Assembly: GCA_018241225.1 (NCBI GenBank) | Contig: JAFEEG010000020.1 | Location: forward strand, 1 to 64,000 | DNA length: 64,000 nucleotides | Direction of reading: 5' to 3' | DNA from: Pseudomonadota bacterium | Lineage (GTDB): Bacteria > Pseudomonadota > Gammaproteobacteria > Burkholderiales > Burkholderiaceae_C | In this document: one piece after another, positions 34,168-43,784 of the stretch | Layout: each line of letters begins with the position of its first letter | Position numbering within the stretch: position 1 is the stretch's first letter | Notes under the pieces: generated by a model | What the model saw: only the letters and a program-made list of their open reading frames with translations | Database searches by the model: none | Told to the model about the DNA's origin: nothing | Translations under genes and position numbers: made by a program

Positions 34168-34848
34168 TTATCGCTTATCGGCAACCACCGCTTCGGGGAC
34201 GTCCGGGGCTTGGTCGTCGGCCATGCTCTTGCCGCCAAAGCCCAACCCCCGAAGGTAGACATGGAAGACCCGCTTTCCCGTCGACACCAACTCAAAAGCC
34301 CCGGGGTCGAGCAGCCAGTCCTCGATCAGCCCACAGACCAGCCCATGCAGGCCTTGCGCCGCCGAGGCCACCGGAATTGGCAGCTTGCGCCCTTCGATGC
34401 GCGCAGCCGACTTGAGCGCCTCCTCGAAATCGGTCAGGAACAACTGGCGCGACTCCAGGTGACGGCGCCGCACAGAATCCATCTCGTCGGTGTATTCGAT
34501 CTTGCGGGTGGCGATGTCGAACACGCGCCGCACTTGCGGGTTGGTGGTGATCACTCGCAGCGCATCGAGCAGCGAGCGCTGCACGGCCGCCAATGGCTGG
34601 TCGCCGCCCGCCGCAATGCCGGCGCGGTTCGCGGCCTCCAGCGGCAAGGTAACCCGGTCCATCATCGCGTTGAACAGGTCGGCCTTGTCCTTGAAATGCC
34701 AGTACACCGCGCCACGCGTGGCGTCTGCCGCCTGTGCAATCTGTTGCAAGGTGGTTTGCGACACACCCTGGGCCTGGAACAGCATTTCTGCCGCGTCCAG
34801 CAGGCGCTCACGGGTGGCCTGTGCCTCTTCTTTTGTGCGCCGGGCCAT
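34168..34848 (-). CDS. TetR/AcrR repressor of the RND efflux operon
   Basis: The 226-residue AcrR/TtgR-type repressor starts MARRTKEEAQATRERLL, the standard opening of this group. It has the HTH LFQAQGVSQTTLQQIAQAAD, then RGAVYWHFKDKADLF, and a drug-binding C-terminal domain. The ATG is at 34848; the frame extends to 34893. It is divergent from the efflux operon, with an AcrR-like palindrome in the spacer, so it should repress the pump until a drug binds. Confidence 0.92.
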   Translation of the reverse strand: MARRTKEEAQATRERLLDAAEMLFQAQGVSQTTLQQIAQAADATRGAVYWHFKDKADLFNAMMDRVTLPLEAANRAGIAAGGDQPLAAVQRSLLDALRVITTNPQVRRVFDIATRKIEYTDEMDSVRRRHLESRQLFLTDFEEALKSAARIEGRKLPIPVASAAQGLHGLVCGLIEDWLLDPGAFELVSTGKRVFHVYLRGLGFGGKSMADDQAPDVPEAVVADKR

Positions 34849-34894
34849 GCTCTTTGTCTCGAAAAATATGATTCGCTTCTGTTGAAGCCTCAAC

Positions 34895-34916
34895 TATACA
34901 TCCATGAATGTATGTA
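34895..34916. promoter_or_regulatory. AcrR/TtgR-like operator
   Basis: The site is TATACATCCATGAATGTATGTA, an imperfect palindrome. It closely matches the known E. coli AcrR site pattern TACATACAT-TTGTGA-ATGTATGTA in its outer half-sites. It lies in the divergent region between the repressor and the adaptor gene. Repressor binding is inferred from the family and position. Confidence 0.8.
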
Positions 34917-35030
34917 AACTAGCGGGTTTTTCCGGCGAACATCCGACCCTTCTCGCGCGCCCACCCCGGGCGGCGGCGGGCGTTGTGCCCGTTCAAATCC
35001 CGTTTTCTCAAGTCCCTTCAAAGGATTCGC

Positions 35031-36296
35031 ATGCCTGTTCTGCATGAAGTCTCTCGCTCCTTCCCCTTTTCGGCACGCGTGGCCGCCGTTGCATTGGCAG
35101 CGCTGGCCCTGACCGCCTGCGGCAAGGGCGAGGCGCCGGCCGCCCACGGCGGCGGCGGCAAGATGCCTGCGCCCGAAGTCGGCGTGGTGGTTGCCACCCC
35201 GGGTGACGTCGGCCTGCTGGTCGAGCTGCCCGGCCGTCTCGAAGCTTCCCGCGTGTCCGAAGTGCGCGCGCGCGCCGCCGGCATCCTGCAAAAGCGGCTG
35301 TTCCGCGAAGGCAGCGACGTGAAGGCCGGCCAGCCGCTGTTCAGCATCGACGCCTCGCCCTACGAAGCCACCCTGCGCAGCGCCGAGGCCAGCCTGGCCC
35401 GCGCCGAAGCCAACGTGGTGCAGACCAAGGCCCTGGCCGAGCGCTACAAGCCGCTGGTCGAGGCCAATGCCGTGAGCAAGCAGGAATACGCCAACGCCGT
35501 GGCTTCATGGAAGCAGGCCGAAGCCGACGTGGGCGTGGCCCGCGCATCGCTCACCACGGCGCGCATCAACCTGGGCTACGCCACGGTGACGGCGCCCATT
35601 TCCGGACGCATCGGCCGCGCGCTGGTCACCGAAGGCGCGCTGGTCGGCCAGGGCGAGGCCACTCAGCTGGCAGTCATCCAGCAGATCAACCCCATGTACG
35701 TGAACTTCACGCAGTCGGCCAACGACGTGATGCGCCTGCGCCGCGCGCTCGACGCCGGCCTGTTCAAGCGCGCCGCCGGAGGCGAGGCAGCCAGCGTTCG
35801 CATCGTGCTGGAAGACGGCACCGAGTACCCGCAGGAAGGCAAGCTGCTGTTCTCCGACCTGACGGTGGACGCCACCACGGGCCAGATCACGCTGCGCGCC
35901 GAAGTGCCCAATGCCAACGGCAACCTGCTGCCCGGCCTGTACGTTCGCGTGCGCCTCGAGCAGGCTCAATTGACCAACGCCATCACGGTGCCGCAGCAGG
36001 CGGTCACCCGCACGCAGCAAGGCGACACGCTGATGGTGGTCGATGCCGAAGGCAAGGTGAGCACCCGCAACGTGAAGATCAGCGCGGGCCAGAACAACCG
36101 CTGGGTGGTGCTCGACGGCCTCAAGGCCGGCGAGCAGGTCATGGTCGACGGCTTCCAGAAGCTGCAGATGATGCCGCCCGGCACGCCCGTGAAGGCGGTG
36201 CCATGGCAACCCGCCGCCGCCGCATCGGCAGCAGCGGCCCCGGCGGGCGGTGCCCCTGCCAAGCCTGCGGCCAACGAGCCGGCGGCCAAGCAGTAA
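35031..36296 (+). CDS. acrA: RND efflux periplasmic adaptor (AcrA/MexA family)
   Basis: The 421-residue membrane fusion lipoprotein has a lipobox LTAC (Cys30). Its lipoyl/hairpin domains include LPGRLEASRVSEVRARAAGI and the FSIDASPYEATLRSAEASLA coiled coil. It also has TVTAPISGRIGRALVTEGALV and a beta-barrel/membrane-proximal domain ending in a Pro/Ala-rich tail. It joins the inner membrane pump to the outer membrane channel. AAAGGA precedes the ATG. It starts the operon acrA-acrB-oprM. Confidence 0.93.
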   Translation: MPVLHEVSRSFPFSARVAAVALAALALTACGKGEAPAAHGGGGKMPAPEVGVVVATPGDVGLLVELPGRLEASRVSEVRARAAGILQKRLFREGSDVKAGQPLFSIDASPYEATLRSAEASLARAEANVVQTKALAERYKPLVEANAVSKQEYANAVASWKQAEADVGVARASLTTARINLGYATVTAPISGRIGRALVTEGALVGQGEATQLAVIQQINPMYVNFTQSANDVMRLRRALDAGLFKRAAGGEAASVRIVLEDGTEYPQEGKLLFSDLTVDATTGQITLRAEVPNANGNLLPGLYVRVRLEQAQLTNAITVPQQAVTRTQQGDTLMVVDAEGKVSTRNVKISAGQNNRWVVLDGLKAGEQVMVDGFQKLQMMPPGTPVKAVPWQPAAAASAAAAPAGGAPAKPAANEPAAKQ

Positions 36297-36309
36297 GGAG
36301 CACCGCCGC

Positions 36310-39300
36310 ATGGCCAAGTTCTTCATCGACCGCCCCATCTTCGCGTGGGTGATCGCACTGTTCATAATCGTGATGGGCGCGGTGTCCATCACCCAGTTGC
36401 CGATTTCGCAATATCCGCCGGTGGCGCCACCGGCCATCGTGGTCACGGCCGCCTACCCGGGCGCCTCCGCGCAGACGCTGGAAGACAGCGTGCTGTCGGT
36501 CATCGAACGCGAAATGAACGGCTCGCCGGGCCTGATCTACATGGAGTCGGTCGCCCAGGCCGACGGCACCGGCACGATCACCATCACCTTCGAGACGGGC
36601 ACCAACCCCGACCTGGCGCAGGTGGACGTGCAAAACCGCCTGTCGCGCGCCTCGCCCCGACTGCCGGCCGCGGTAACGCAGCAGGGCGTGCGCGTGGACA
36701 AGTCGCGCAACAACTTCCTGCTGTTCACCATCCTCTCGTCGGACAACCCTGCCGTGGATGAAACCGCGCTGGGCGACTACGCGGCGCGCAACGTGGTGCC
36801 CGAGTTGCAGCGCGTGCCCGGCATCGGCCAGGCCCAGCTGTTCGGCTCCGAACGCGCCATGCGCGTGTGGATCGACCCGGCCAAGATGCAGGGCTACAAC
36901 CTGTCGTCTGCCGACGTGAACGCAGCCATTCGCGCGCAGAACGCGCAAGTGTCTTCGGGCGTGATCGGTGACCTGCCCAACGTGCCCGGCCAGGCCATTG
37001 CCGCCACGGTGGTGGTCAACGGCCAGCTCTCGACCGTGGAGCAGTTCGGCAACATCGTGCTGCGCGCCAACACCGACGGCTCGACCGTGCGGCTGCGCGA
37101 CGTGGCGCGCATCGAGCTGGGCGGCCAGGCCTATTCCACCTCCGCCCGCCTGAACGGCAAGGGCGCGGTGGGCATCGGCGTGCAGCTGGCACCCAGCGGC
37201 AACGCGCTGGCAGCCGCCAAGGCCATCCGCAACAAGATGGATGAGCTGTCCAAGTTCTTCCCGCAGGGCGTGAAGTGGACCATTCCGTACGACAGCTCGC
37301 GCTTCGTCAGCATCTCGATCACCGAAGTGGTCAAGACGCTGTTCGAGGCCGTGGCGCTGGTGTTCGTGGTGATGTTCCTGTTCCTGCAGAACTGGCGCTA
37401 CACGATCATCCCGACCATCGTGGTGCCCATCGCCCTGCTGGGCACGTTTGCCACGCTGCTGGCGCTGGGCTTCTCGATCAACGTGCTGACCATGTTCGGC
37501 ATGGTGCTGGTGATCGGTATCGTGGTGGACGACGCCATCGTGGTGGTGGAAAACGTCGAGCGCATCATGGCCGAGGAAAAGCTTCCACCGCTGGAAGCCA
37601 CGCGCAAGGCCATGAAGCAGATCTCGGGCGCCATCGTGGGCGTAACCGTGGTGCTGATCTCGGTGTTCGTGCCGCTGGCCTTCTTTGCCGGCTCCACCGG
37701 CAACATCTACCGCCAGTTCTCGGCGGTGATGGTGGCCTCGATCGCCTTCTCGGCCTTCATGGCGCTGTCGCTCACGCCGGCGCTGTGTGCCACGCTGCTC
37801 AAGCCGGTGGACGACGACCACCACGAGAAGAGGGGCTTCTTCGGCTGGTTCAACCGCAACTTCTCGCGCACCGCCAAGGGCTATGAAGGCTGGGTGGCGC
37901 GCATCCTGCGTCGCGCGGCCCGCTACCTCATCATCTACATCGCCATCGTGGGCGCAGTGGTGGTGGTGTTCCGCAGCCTGCCCACCTCCTTCCTGCCGCA
38001 GGAAGACCAGGGCAACATCATCGTGAACGTGCAGCTGCCCCCGGGCGCCACGCAGGAGCGCACGGTGTCGGTGATGAAGCAGGTGGAGGACTACATCCTC
38101 AAGCAACCCGAAGTGCAGAGCATGGTGGGCGTGATGGGCTTCAGCTTCTCGGGCCAGGGCCAGAACGCGGGCCTTGCCTTCGTGACGCTCAAGGACTGGC
38201 ACGAGCGCAAGGGCGCGGGCGAGTCGGCCGATGCGCTGGCGGGCCGCGCCTTCGGTGCGCTCTCGCACATCCGCGACGCCTTCATCTACCCGCTGTCGCC
38301 GCCGCCCATTCCTGAACTGGGCACGGCCAGCGGCTTCACCTTCCGCCTGCAGGACCGTGCCGGCGCGGGCCACACCGCGCTGACCAACGCACGCAACCAG
38401 CTGCTGGGCATGGCCAGCCAGAGCAAGCTGCTCGCGCAGGTTCGGCCCGACGGCCTGGAAGACGCGCCGCAACTGCAGATCGACATCGACCGCGACAAGG
38501 CCAACGCCCTGGGCGTGAGCTTCGATTCGATCAACACCACGCTGTCCACCGCGCTGGGCTCGAGCTACATCAACGACTTCCCGAACCAGGGTCGCCTGCA
38601 ACGGGTGGTAGTGCAGGCCGATGCGCCGGCGCGCATGCAGCCTGAAGACCTGCTCAAGCTCAACGCCAGCAACAGCAAGGGCCAGCCGGTGCCGCTGTCC
38701 ACCTTCGCCACCACGCGCTGGATCACCGGCGCGCAGCAGACGGTGCGCTACAACGGCTATCCGGCGGTGCGCATCTCCGGCTCGGCGGCGCCGGGCTACA
38801 GCTCGGGCGCTGCCATGGCCGAGATGGAAAAGCTCGCGGCCCAGCTGCCTCCAGGCTTCGGCTACGAGTGGACGGGCCAGTCGCGCGAGGAAAAGCTCGC
38901 CGGCTCGCAGGCCATCATCCTGTACGGCTTCTCGATCCTGGCGGTGTTCCTGTGCCTGGCCGCGCTGTATGAAAGCTGGACCATCCCGCTGTCGGTGATC
39001 CTGGTGGTGCCGCTGGGCGTGCTGGGCGTGCTGCTGGCCACCTGGCTGCGCAGCTACTCGAACGACGTGTACTTCCAGGTGGGCCTGATCACCATCATCG
39101 GCTTGTCAGCGAAGAACGCGATTCTGATCATCGAGTTCGCCAAGGACCTGCAGGCCTCGGGCAAGGGGCTGATCGAGTCGGCGCTGGCCGCAGCACACCT
39201 GCGGTTCCGCCCCATCGTGATGACGTCGCTGGCCTTCGGCCTGGGCGTGGTGCCGCTGGTGACCGCCTCGGGCGCCGGCTCGGCCAGCCAGCGTGCCATC

Positions 39301-39471
39301 GGCACCGGCGTGCTGGGCGGCATGGTGACGGGCACGGCCCTGGCGGTGTTCTTCGTGCCGGTGTTCTTCGTGGTGGTGCGTTCGCTCTTCAAGGGCAGCG
39401 CGCGTCAGCACGAGGCCGACCTGCGCCACGCGCACGCCGCAGGAATCGAGGACGAGCCCCGCCATGACTGA
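36310..39471 (+). CDS. acrB: RND multidrug efflux transporter (AcrB/MexB, HAE1 family)
   Basis: The 1,053-residue inner membrane pump starts MAKFFIDRPIFAWVIALFII, with 12 membrane helices, IVVDDAIVVVENVERI (the TM4 Asp pair for proton transfer) and two large periplasmic loops. TM10 has the conserved lysine in GLSAKNAILIIEFAKD. It exports drugs and solvents with proton entry. The stop overlaps the start of the outer membrane factor by 8 bases, which indicates coupled translation. Confidence 0.95.
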   Translation: MAKFFIDRPIFAWVIALFIIVMGAVSITQLPISQYPPVAPPAIVVTAAYPGASAQTLEDSVLSVIEREMNGSPGLIYMESVAQADGTGTITITFETGTNPDLAQVDVQNRLSRASPRLPAAVTQQGVRVDKSRNNFLLFTILSSDNPAVDETALGDYAARNVVPELQRVPGIGQAQLFGSERAMRVWIDPAKMQGYNLSSADVNAAIRAQNAQVSSGVIGDLPNVPGQAIAATVVVNGQLSTVEQFGNIVLRANTDGSTVRLRDVARIELGGQAYSTSARLNGKGAVGIGVQLAPSGNALAAAKAIRNKMDELSKFFPQGVKWTIPYDSSRFVSISITEVVKTLFEAVALVFVVMFLFLQNWRYTIIPTIVVPIALLGTFATLLALGFSINVLTMFGMVLVIGIVVDDAIVVVENVERIMAEEKLPPLEATRKAMKQISGAIVGVTVVLISVFVPLAFFAGSTGNIYRQFSAVMVASIAFSAFMALSLTPALCATLLKPVDDDHHEKRGFFGWFNRNFSRTAKGYEGWVARILRRAARYLIIYIAIVGAVVVVFRSLPTSFLPQEDQGNIIVNVQLPPGATQERTVSVMKQVEDYILKQPEVQSMVGVMGFSFSGQGQNAGLAFVTLKDWHERKGAGESADALAGRAFGALSHIRDAFIYPLSPPPIPELGTASGFTFRLQDRAGAGHTALTNARNQLLGMASQSKLLAQVRPDGLEDAPQLQIDIDRDKANALGVSFDSINTTLSTALGSSYINDFPNQGRLQRVVVQADAPARMQPEDLLKLNASNSKGQPVPLSTFATTRWITGAQQTVRYNGYPAVRISGSAAPGYSSGAAMAEMEKLAAQLPPGFGYEWTGQSREEKLAGSQAIILYGFSILAVFLCLAALYESWTIPLSVILVVPLGVLGVLLATWLRSYSNDVYFQVGLITIIGLSAKNAILIIEFAKDLQASGKGLIESALAAAHLRFRPIVMTSLAFGLGVVPLVTASGAGSASQRAIGTGVLGGMVTGTALAVFFVPVFFVVVRSLFKGSARQHEADLRHAHAAGIEDEPRHD

Positions 39472-40933
39472 TAACAAAGCAAAGATGAGGAACCCCCTCG
39501 TGCCTACCAAGACCCTGGCCACGGCGCTGGCCGTGGCGGCGCTGCTGGCCGGCTGCTCGATGGCCCCGACCTACGAGCGGCCCGCCGCGCCGGTGCCGCA
39601 GAACTTCCCCAACAACCCGGCGCAAATCGCCGGCCAGCCGATCACGGCGCAGATCGTGTGGCAAGACTACTTCACCGACCCGCGCCTGGTGGGCCTGATC
39701 AACACCGCGCTGCAGAACAACCGCGACCTGCGCGTGGCGGTGCTCAACATCGAGACGGCGCGCTCGCAGTTCCGCATCACGCGTTCGGCGCAGGTGCCCA
39801 ACCTGAACCTCAACGCCGGCGGCACGCGCCAGCGGCCCTCGCTGCTGGGCGACACGGTCACCGAGAGCGACTACGTCAACGTCGGCATCCCGTCCTGGGA
39901 GCTGGACTTCTTCGGCCGCATCCAGAGCCTGAAGGAGGCGGCGCTGTCGCAATACCTGGCAACCGAAGAGGCCCGCAAGTCCACGCAGATCAGCCTGGTG
40001 GCCGCCGTGGCCGCCGGCTGGCTGGCCGTGATTGCCGACGAAGAGTCGATGCAGATCACGCGCGACACGCTGGCCACTCGCGAAGAGGGCCTGAAGCTGT
40101 CCAAGCTGCGCTTTGACAACGGCGTGATCTCCGAGATCGACCTGCGCCTGGCCGAGTCGCTCGCCGAGAGTGCGCGCGCCACCTATGCGCAGCAGCAGCG
40201 CTTCCGCCTGCAGGACGAGAATGCGCTGGCCCTGCTGCTGGGCGCGCCTGTCCCGCCAGATGCGGTCAAGGGTGGCCTGGGCGCACTGGACGCGGTGGCG
40301 CCCATGGCCGACGTGCCAGCCGGCCTGCCATCGGAAATGCTGGAGCAGCGCCCCGACATCCGGGCCGCCGAGCAGCAGTTGCTGGCAGCCAATGCCAACA
40401 TCGGCGCGGCGCGGGCCAACTTCTTCCCGCGCATCACGCTCACGGCCACCTACGGCACGGCCAGCAACGAGTTGTCGGGGCTGTTCGACAGCGGCACGCG
40501 GGCCTGGTCCTTCGCGCCTTCGCTGGTGCTGCCCATCTTCGACTACGGTGCCAACAGCGCCCGCCTGGATTCGGCCTGGGCCAACCGCGACATCGCGCTG
40601 GCGCAGTACGAGAAGTCGATCCAGTCGGCCTTCCGTGAAGTGGCGGACGCGCTGGCTGGTCGAGCCACGCTGGGCGACCAGCTCGACGCGCTGCGCAAGA
40701 CGGCCGCGGCCGAAGAGGCACGCTTCAAGCTGTCGGCCCTGCGCTATCGCAGCGGCGTGGCCAACGCGCTGGACCTGCAGGACGCGCAACGCTCGCTGTT
40801 CACCGCCCAGTTGGCAGCCACGCAGACCCGACTCGCACAGTTGCAGAACCAGGTGACCCTGTTCAAGGCACTGGGCGGCGGCTGGGCCAGCCGCGACGCT
40901 CCGGCCGAAACCACGAGCCAGGCCCGGCGCTGA
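39464..40933 (+). CDS. oprM: Outer membrane efflux lipoprotein (OprM/NodT family)
   Basis: The 489-residue outer membrane factor has lipobox LLAGC (Cys31), YERPAAPVPQNFP at the mature start, and paired coiled-coil alpha-barrel segments (VLNIETARSQFRITRSAQ, then RLAQLQNQVTLFKALGGG at the C-terminal end). It forms the trimeric tunnel of the tripartite pump. ATG 39464 overlaps the acrB stop; the in-frame ATG at 39485 is a possible alternative. It closes the operon. Confidence 0.93.
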   Translation: MTDNKAKMRNPLVPTKTLATALAVAALLAGCSMAPTYERPAAPVPQNFPNNPAQIAGQPITAQIVWQDYFTDPRLVGLINTALQNNRDLRVAVLNIETARSQFRITRSAQVPNLNLNAGGTRQRPSLLGDTVTESDYVNVGIPSWELDFFGRIQSLKEAALSQYLATEEARKSTQISLVAAVAAGWLAVIADEESMQITRDTLATREEGLKLSKLRFDNGVISEIDLRLAESLAESARATYAQQQRFRLQDENALALLLGAPVPPDAVKGGLGALDAVAPMADVPAGLPSEMLEQRPDIRAAEQQLLAANANIGAARANFFPRITLTATYGTASNELSGLFDSGTRAWSFAPSLVLPIFDYGANSARLDSAWANRDIALAQYEKSIQSAFREVADALAGRATLGDQLDALRKTAAAEEARFKLSALRYRSGVANALDLQDAQRSLFTAQLAATQTRLAQLQNQVTLFKALGGGWASRDAPAETTSQARR

Positions 40934-41032
40934 GCCGGCTTGTGCCCGCGCATGCGTGTATCGTGTGTGCGGGCCGTTGACGTGGCGCCACAAGGAGGGC
41001 GTACCCGGAGCCGAGTGTGCGGGGGGTCCTTC

Positions 41033-41038
41033 TATAAT
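41033..41038 (+). promoter_or_regulatory. Likely -10 element of the cytochrome c gene
   Basis: A perfect TATAAT lies 60 bases before the cytochrome ATG. The -35 region (about CGAGTG) is weak. It is the best promoter candidate in the spacer after the efflux operon. Confidence 0.6.
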
Positions 41039-41098
41039 CCCCGGTTGATTTCAGGTCCCCCTAACGAGACAGCCCCCGATCGATAACTTGAGGACTCC

Positions 41099-41671
41099 AT
41101 GAGCGACGCCGCGCACACCGAAGAAGCCCACACCGGCCCCATCAAGAACCCCAAGCAGCTTCTGATAGCGGTTTTCTTTTCCTTCGTCGCTCCCATCCTC
41201 ATCATTTCAGGCTTGGTGGCCTATGTGGTCTCGGCCTACAAGCCCTCTGGCGCCGCCAGCTCCGACCTGAGCCTGTACGGCGTGTCGCAAGACGTGCGCG
41301 ACCGCGACGTGGCTGCCCGCCTGGCCCGCGTGGGCACGGTGGAAATCCGCGATGCCAACCGCGAACTGGCCACCGGCGAAGCGGTGTTCAAGGCCCAGTG
41401 CGTGACCTGCCACGGCAGCCCCGGCATTCCCGGCGCTCCGCACCTGAACGACGCCGCAGCCTGGGGCCCGCGCATCGGCCAGGGCTATGCCACGCTGCTC
41501 GAACATGCCCTCAAGGGCAAGGGCGCCATGCCGGCCCAGGGCGGCGGCGACTTCGAAGACGTGGAAATCGGCCGTGCGGTGGTCTACATGGCCAATGCAG
41601 GCGGCGCGACCTTCCCGGTGCCCGACCGGCCCGCGGCTGCAGCGCCTGCTGCCGAAACGGCCGCCAAGTAA
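41099..41671 (+). CDS. Membrane-anchored c-type cytochrome (c5 family)
   Basis: The 190-residue protein has one N-terminal membrane helix (about residues 20-46) and no cleaved signal. A class I heme domain follows with CVTCH (Cys101, Cys104, His105) and the methionine ligand in KGKGAMPAQGGGDFEDVE. An Ala/Pro tail ends it. It is a likely electron carrier in the periplasm feeding a terminal oxidase. TGAGGA precedes the ATG and a terminator follows, so it is monocistronic. Confidence 0.93.
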   Translation: MSDAAHTEEAHTGPIKNPKQLLIAVFFSFVAPILIISGLVAYVVSAYKPSGAASSDLSLYGVSQDVRDRDVAARLARVGTVEIRDANRELATGEAVFKAQCVTCHGSPGIPGAPHLNDAAAWGPRIGQGYATLLEHALKGKGAMPAQGGGDFEDVEIGRAVVYMANAGGATFPVPDRPAAAAPAAETAAK

Positions 41672-41690
41672 GCGCCGCCACCACCCAACA

Positions 41691-41718
41691 AAAAAGCCGG
41701 CCCCGAAGCCGGCTTTTT
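41691..41718 (+). terminator. Rho-independent terminator after the cytochrome gene
   Basis: A 7-bp stem AGCCGGC / GCCGGCT with a 6-base loop, flanked by A5 and T5, lies about 20 bases after the cytochrome stop. It may also end the converging gene at 41744-42289. Confidence 0.9.
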
Positions 41719-41743
41719 CTTTGCCTGGAGCAACCCTGTCGAA

Positions 41744-42289
41744 TCAGGCCGGCGCCTTGACGGTGCCGTGCACCGCCTTCGGGCTGGGCACGAAACCATA
41801 ACGCCCGGGCAGGTCCTGCAGCCTGACCGTCTCGGGCTGCCAGCGTCCCTGCTCGATGGCATCGGCAGCCGCTCCCATGTCCTGGGTATGCACCACGCCC
41901 AGGCCTCGAGGCGAAGCCAGGTACACCCGCCCGCCTTCGTCCACCAGGCAGGCCGATACCTGCACGGGCTCGCCGCTGTGGGCTCGCACATCCGCACCTG
42001 CGTCGCTCACCCGCCAGACCCACGGCGTGGATTCGAGTTCGACGTACACGCGCTGCGGCCCGTTCTGGAAGAACCATTGCCCGGCGGCGTCGTGCTCGTA
42101 GTTGCGGTGGATGAAGTCGATGAGCTTCTCGTGCCGCAGCAGCGAGCCCTTGGCTCGCACGAAGGGCCCGGCGGCCTGCGTGCGGTCGTCGCGCATGTAC
42201 CAGTTGCCGCGCGCATCCAGGCCGAGCCAGCCGTAGCAGTGGGGCACGTTGGGCCACTTGGCCAGTGCCTGCTTGACGATGTCGTCCAT
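41744..42289 (-). CDS. DUF2946-type conserved protein
   Basis: The 181-residue protein from ATG 42289 begins MDDIVKQALAKWPNVPHCYG, then WLGLDARGNWYMRDDRTQAAG and HEKLIDFIHRNYEHDAAGQW. This is a well-conserved cytoplasmic protein in Burkholderiales, often annotated as DUF2946 (I am not certain of the number). The function is unknown. It has no signal or membrane segment. It is followed by the cytochrome terminator and lies 32 bases after the hydrolase gene on the same strand. Confidence 0.75.
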   Translation of the reverse strand: MDDIVKQALAKWPNVPHCYGWLGLDARGNWYMRDDRTQAAGPFVRAKGSLLRHEKLIDFIHRNYEHDAAGQWFFQNGPQRVYVELESTPWVWRVSDAGADVRAHSGEPVQVSACLVDEGGRVYLASPRGLGVVHTQDMGAAADAIEQGRWQPETVRLQDLPGRYGFVPSPKAVHGTVKAPA

Positions 42290-42321
42290 GGGCGGATTGT
42301 GCTCCTGCGGTGCGCGGCAAT

Positions 42322-43305
42322 CTACGCGTGCTGCTTCAACCAGCCGCCCACCTCGCGCGGCAGGCTGAACACGTTGCCCGGGGGAAATCCAGCGGCAAAG
42401 CCGACATGCCCACCGTGCGCAGGCTGCCACAGCGTGACATGGCGGCCCACGTCCTGCTGGCCCGGCAGGCTGGCCGCCGGCACGAAGGGGTCGTTGCGCG
42501 CATTGACCACCAGGGTGGGCACTCGGATGGCATCCAGGTGCGGCTTGGCCGAGCCGCGCGACCAGTAGTCGTCGGTGTCGCGAAAGCCGTGCAGCGGCGC
42601 GGTGAAGATGTTGTCGAAGGCGTAGAGGTCGCTGGCCTGCAGCAGCGCGTCCCTGTTGAACAGCCCCGGGTGCTGCACCAGCTTGGCCAGCGCCTTGGGC
42701 TTCATGGTGTTCAGGAACATGCGCGTGTAGACCAGCCGGTTGAAGCCGCGCCCGATGGCTGTGCCGCCCGCGGCCAGGTCGACCGGGGCGCAGACGGAGG
42801 CCACCGCGCTGGCAATGCGGCCAGCCTCGCTGCCCATTTCTTCGGCCCAGCGCAAGAGCGCATTGCCGCCCAGCGACACGCCCACCACCAGCATCGGGCC
42901 GCCACCCAGCGCGTCATGGTGCTCGCGCAGCCTGGAGAGGATCCAGCCGATCTCCTCGTAGTCGCCAGAGTGGTAGGCGCGCGGCGCCAGGTTGATCTCG
43001 CCGCTGCAACCGCGAAAGTGCGGCACGGCGTAGGCCATGCCGTTCTGCCGGGCAAAGTCGGCAAACGACTGTGCGTAGTGGCTGCTCGACGAGCCTTCGA
43101 GACCGTGGAACAGCACCAGCAAGGGCCGCGCGGTGCCGGCCTTTGCGTTCTCGAGAAAGTCGACGTCGATGAAGTCTCCGTCCGGCGTGTTCCAGCGCTC
43201 GCGCCGAAACGAGGGGCGGACACCGCGCACGCTGCGCGCGACGATGGCCGACCAGATGGTCTGCAGGTTGCCACCGGGCAACCAGAAAGGCGCGACGTAC
43301 TCCAT
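42322..43305 (-). CDS. YheT-family alpha/beta hydrolase
   Basis: The 327-residue alpha/beta hydrolase of the YheT/embryogenesis-associated EMB8 family has MEYVAPFWLPGGNLQTIW at the start, LVLFHGLEGSSSSHYAQSF, the nucleophile elbow VGVSLGGNALLRW (Ser near residue 143), NARNDPFVP and the histidine in HGGHVGF. It is a probable esterase of unknown substrate. It directly follows the NTF2-like gene (4-base spacer), so they form an operon. Confidence 0.88.
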   Translation of the reverse strand: MEYVAPFWLPGGNLQTIWSAIVARSVRGVRPSFRRERWNTPDGDFIDVDFLENAKAGTARPLLVLFHGLEGSSSSHYAQSFADFARQNGMAYAVPHFRGCSGEINLAPRAYHSGDYEEIGWILSRLREHHDALGGGPMLVVGVSLGGNALLRWAEEMGSEAGRIASAVASVCAPVDLAAGGTAIGRGFNRLVYTRMFLNTMKPKALAKLVQHPGLFNRDALLQASDLYAFDNIFTAPLHGFRDTDDYWSRGSAKPHLDAIRVPTLVVNARNDPFVPAASLPGQQDVGRHVTLWQPAHGGHVGFAAGFPPGNVFSLPREVGGWLKQHA

Positions 43306-43309
43306 CGGC

Positions 43310-43756
43310 TCAGTGTAGAAGTTGCGGCGCGTCGTGGGTGTCGGACGGCTCCTGCACCGTGCCGGGGCTGGCATGGTGGGCCACCATGCGCCAGCCCTGG
43401 GCGGTCTTGTGATAGACGTTGGTGGCCAGCACGAAGGCCAGGCGGGGCCCTTCGGCCGTGAGCACCTCGATGCGCTCGAGCACGTTGTGCACCGAGCTGC
43501 CCAGCGCCTCGACCTTGCGCACGCGCGCCGGCGTGGCATGGATGGAGCCGTTGCCGAACATCTGCTCGAAGGCCGAGCGGATGGCCTCGGTGCCCACCAG
43601 TCGCGGGCCACCCGGATGCACGCAGAACACCTCGTCGTCGTCGGCCCAGCAGGCCATCAGCGATTCGAGGTCGCCGCGCTGCAGGGCTTCGTAGAAGGAG
43701 GCTTCCACATCGTCGGCGGTGCCGCCGAGATGGCTGGTGTGTCGGGTCTTGGCCAT
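43310..43756 (-). CDS. NTF2-like/SnoaL-domain protein
   Basis: The 148-residue NTF2-like fold protein has ASFYEALQRGDLESLMACWADDD, then EVFCVHPGGPRLVG and SAFEQMFGNGSI, and ends AQGWRMVAHHASPGT. The family has many small-ligand roles and no specific one can be inferred. ATG 43756 gives the natural N-terminus MAKTRHTSHL. It sits between the NAD-binding gene and the YheT hydrolase in one strand order. Confidence 0.85.
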   Translation of the reverse strand: MAKTRHTSHLGGTADDVEASFYEALQRGDLESLMACWADDDEVFCVHPGGPRLVGTEAIRSAFEQMFGNGSIHATPARVRKVEALGSSVHNVLERIEVLTAEGPRLAFVLATNVYHKTAQGWRMVAHHASPGTVQEPSDTHDAPQLLH

Positions 43757-43784
43757 GGGTCGATTTTGCCTTCTGGGCAGCACC

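Noticed and set aside
36139..38601. 820-residue minus-strand ORF opposite the RND pump
   Set aside because: It is antisense to acrB, His/Arg-rich and without recognisable motifs.
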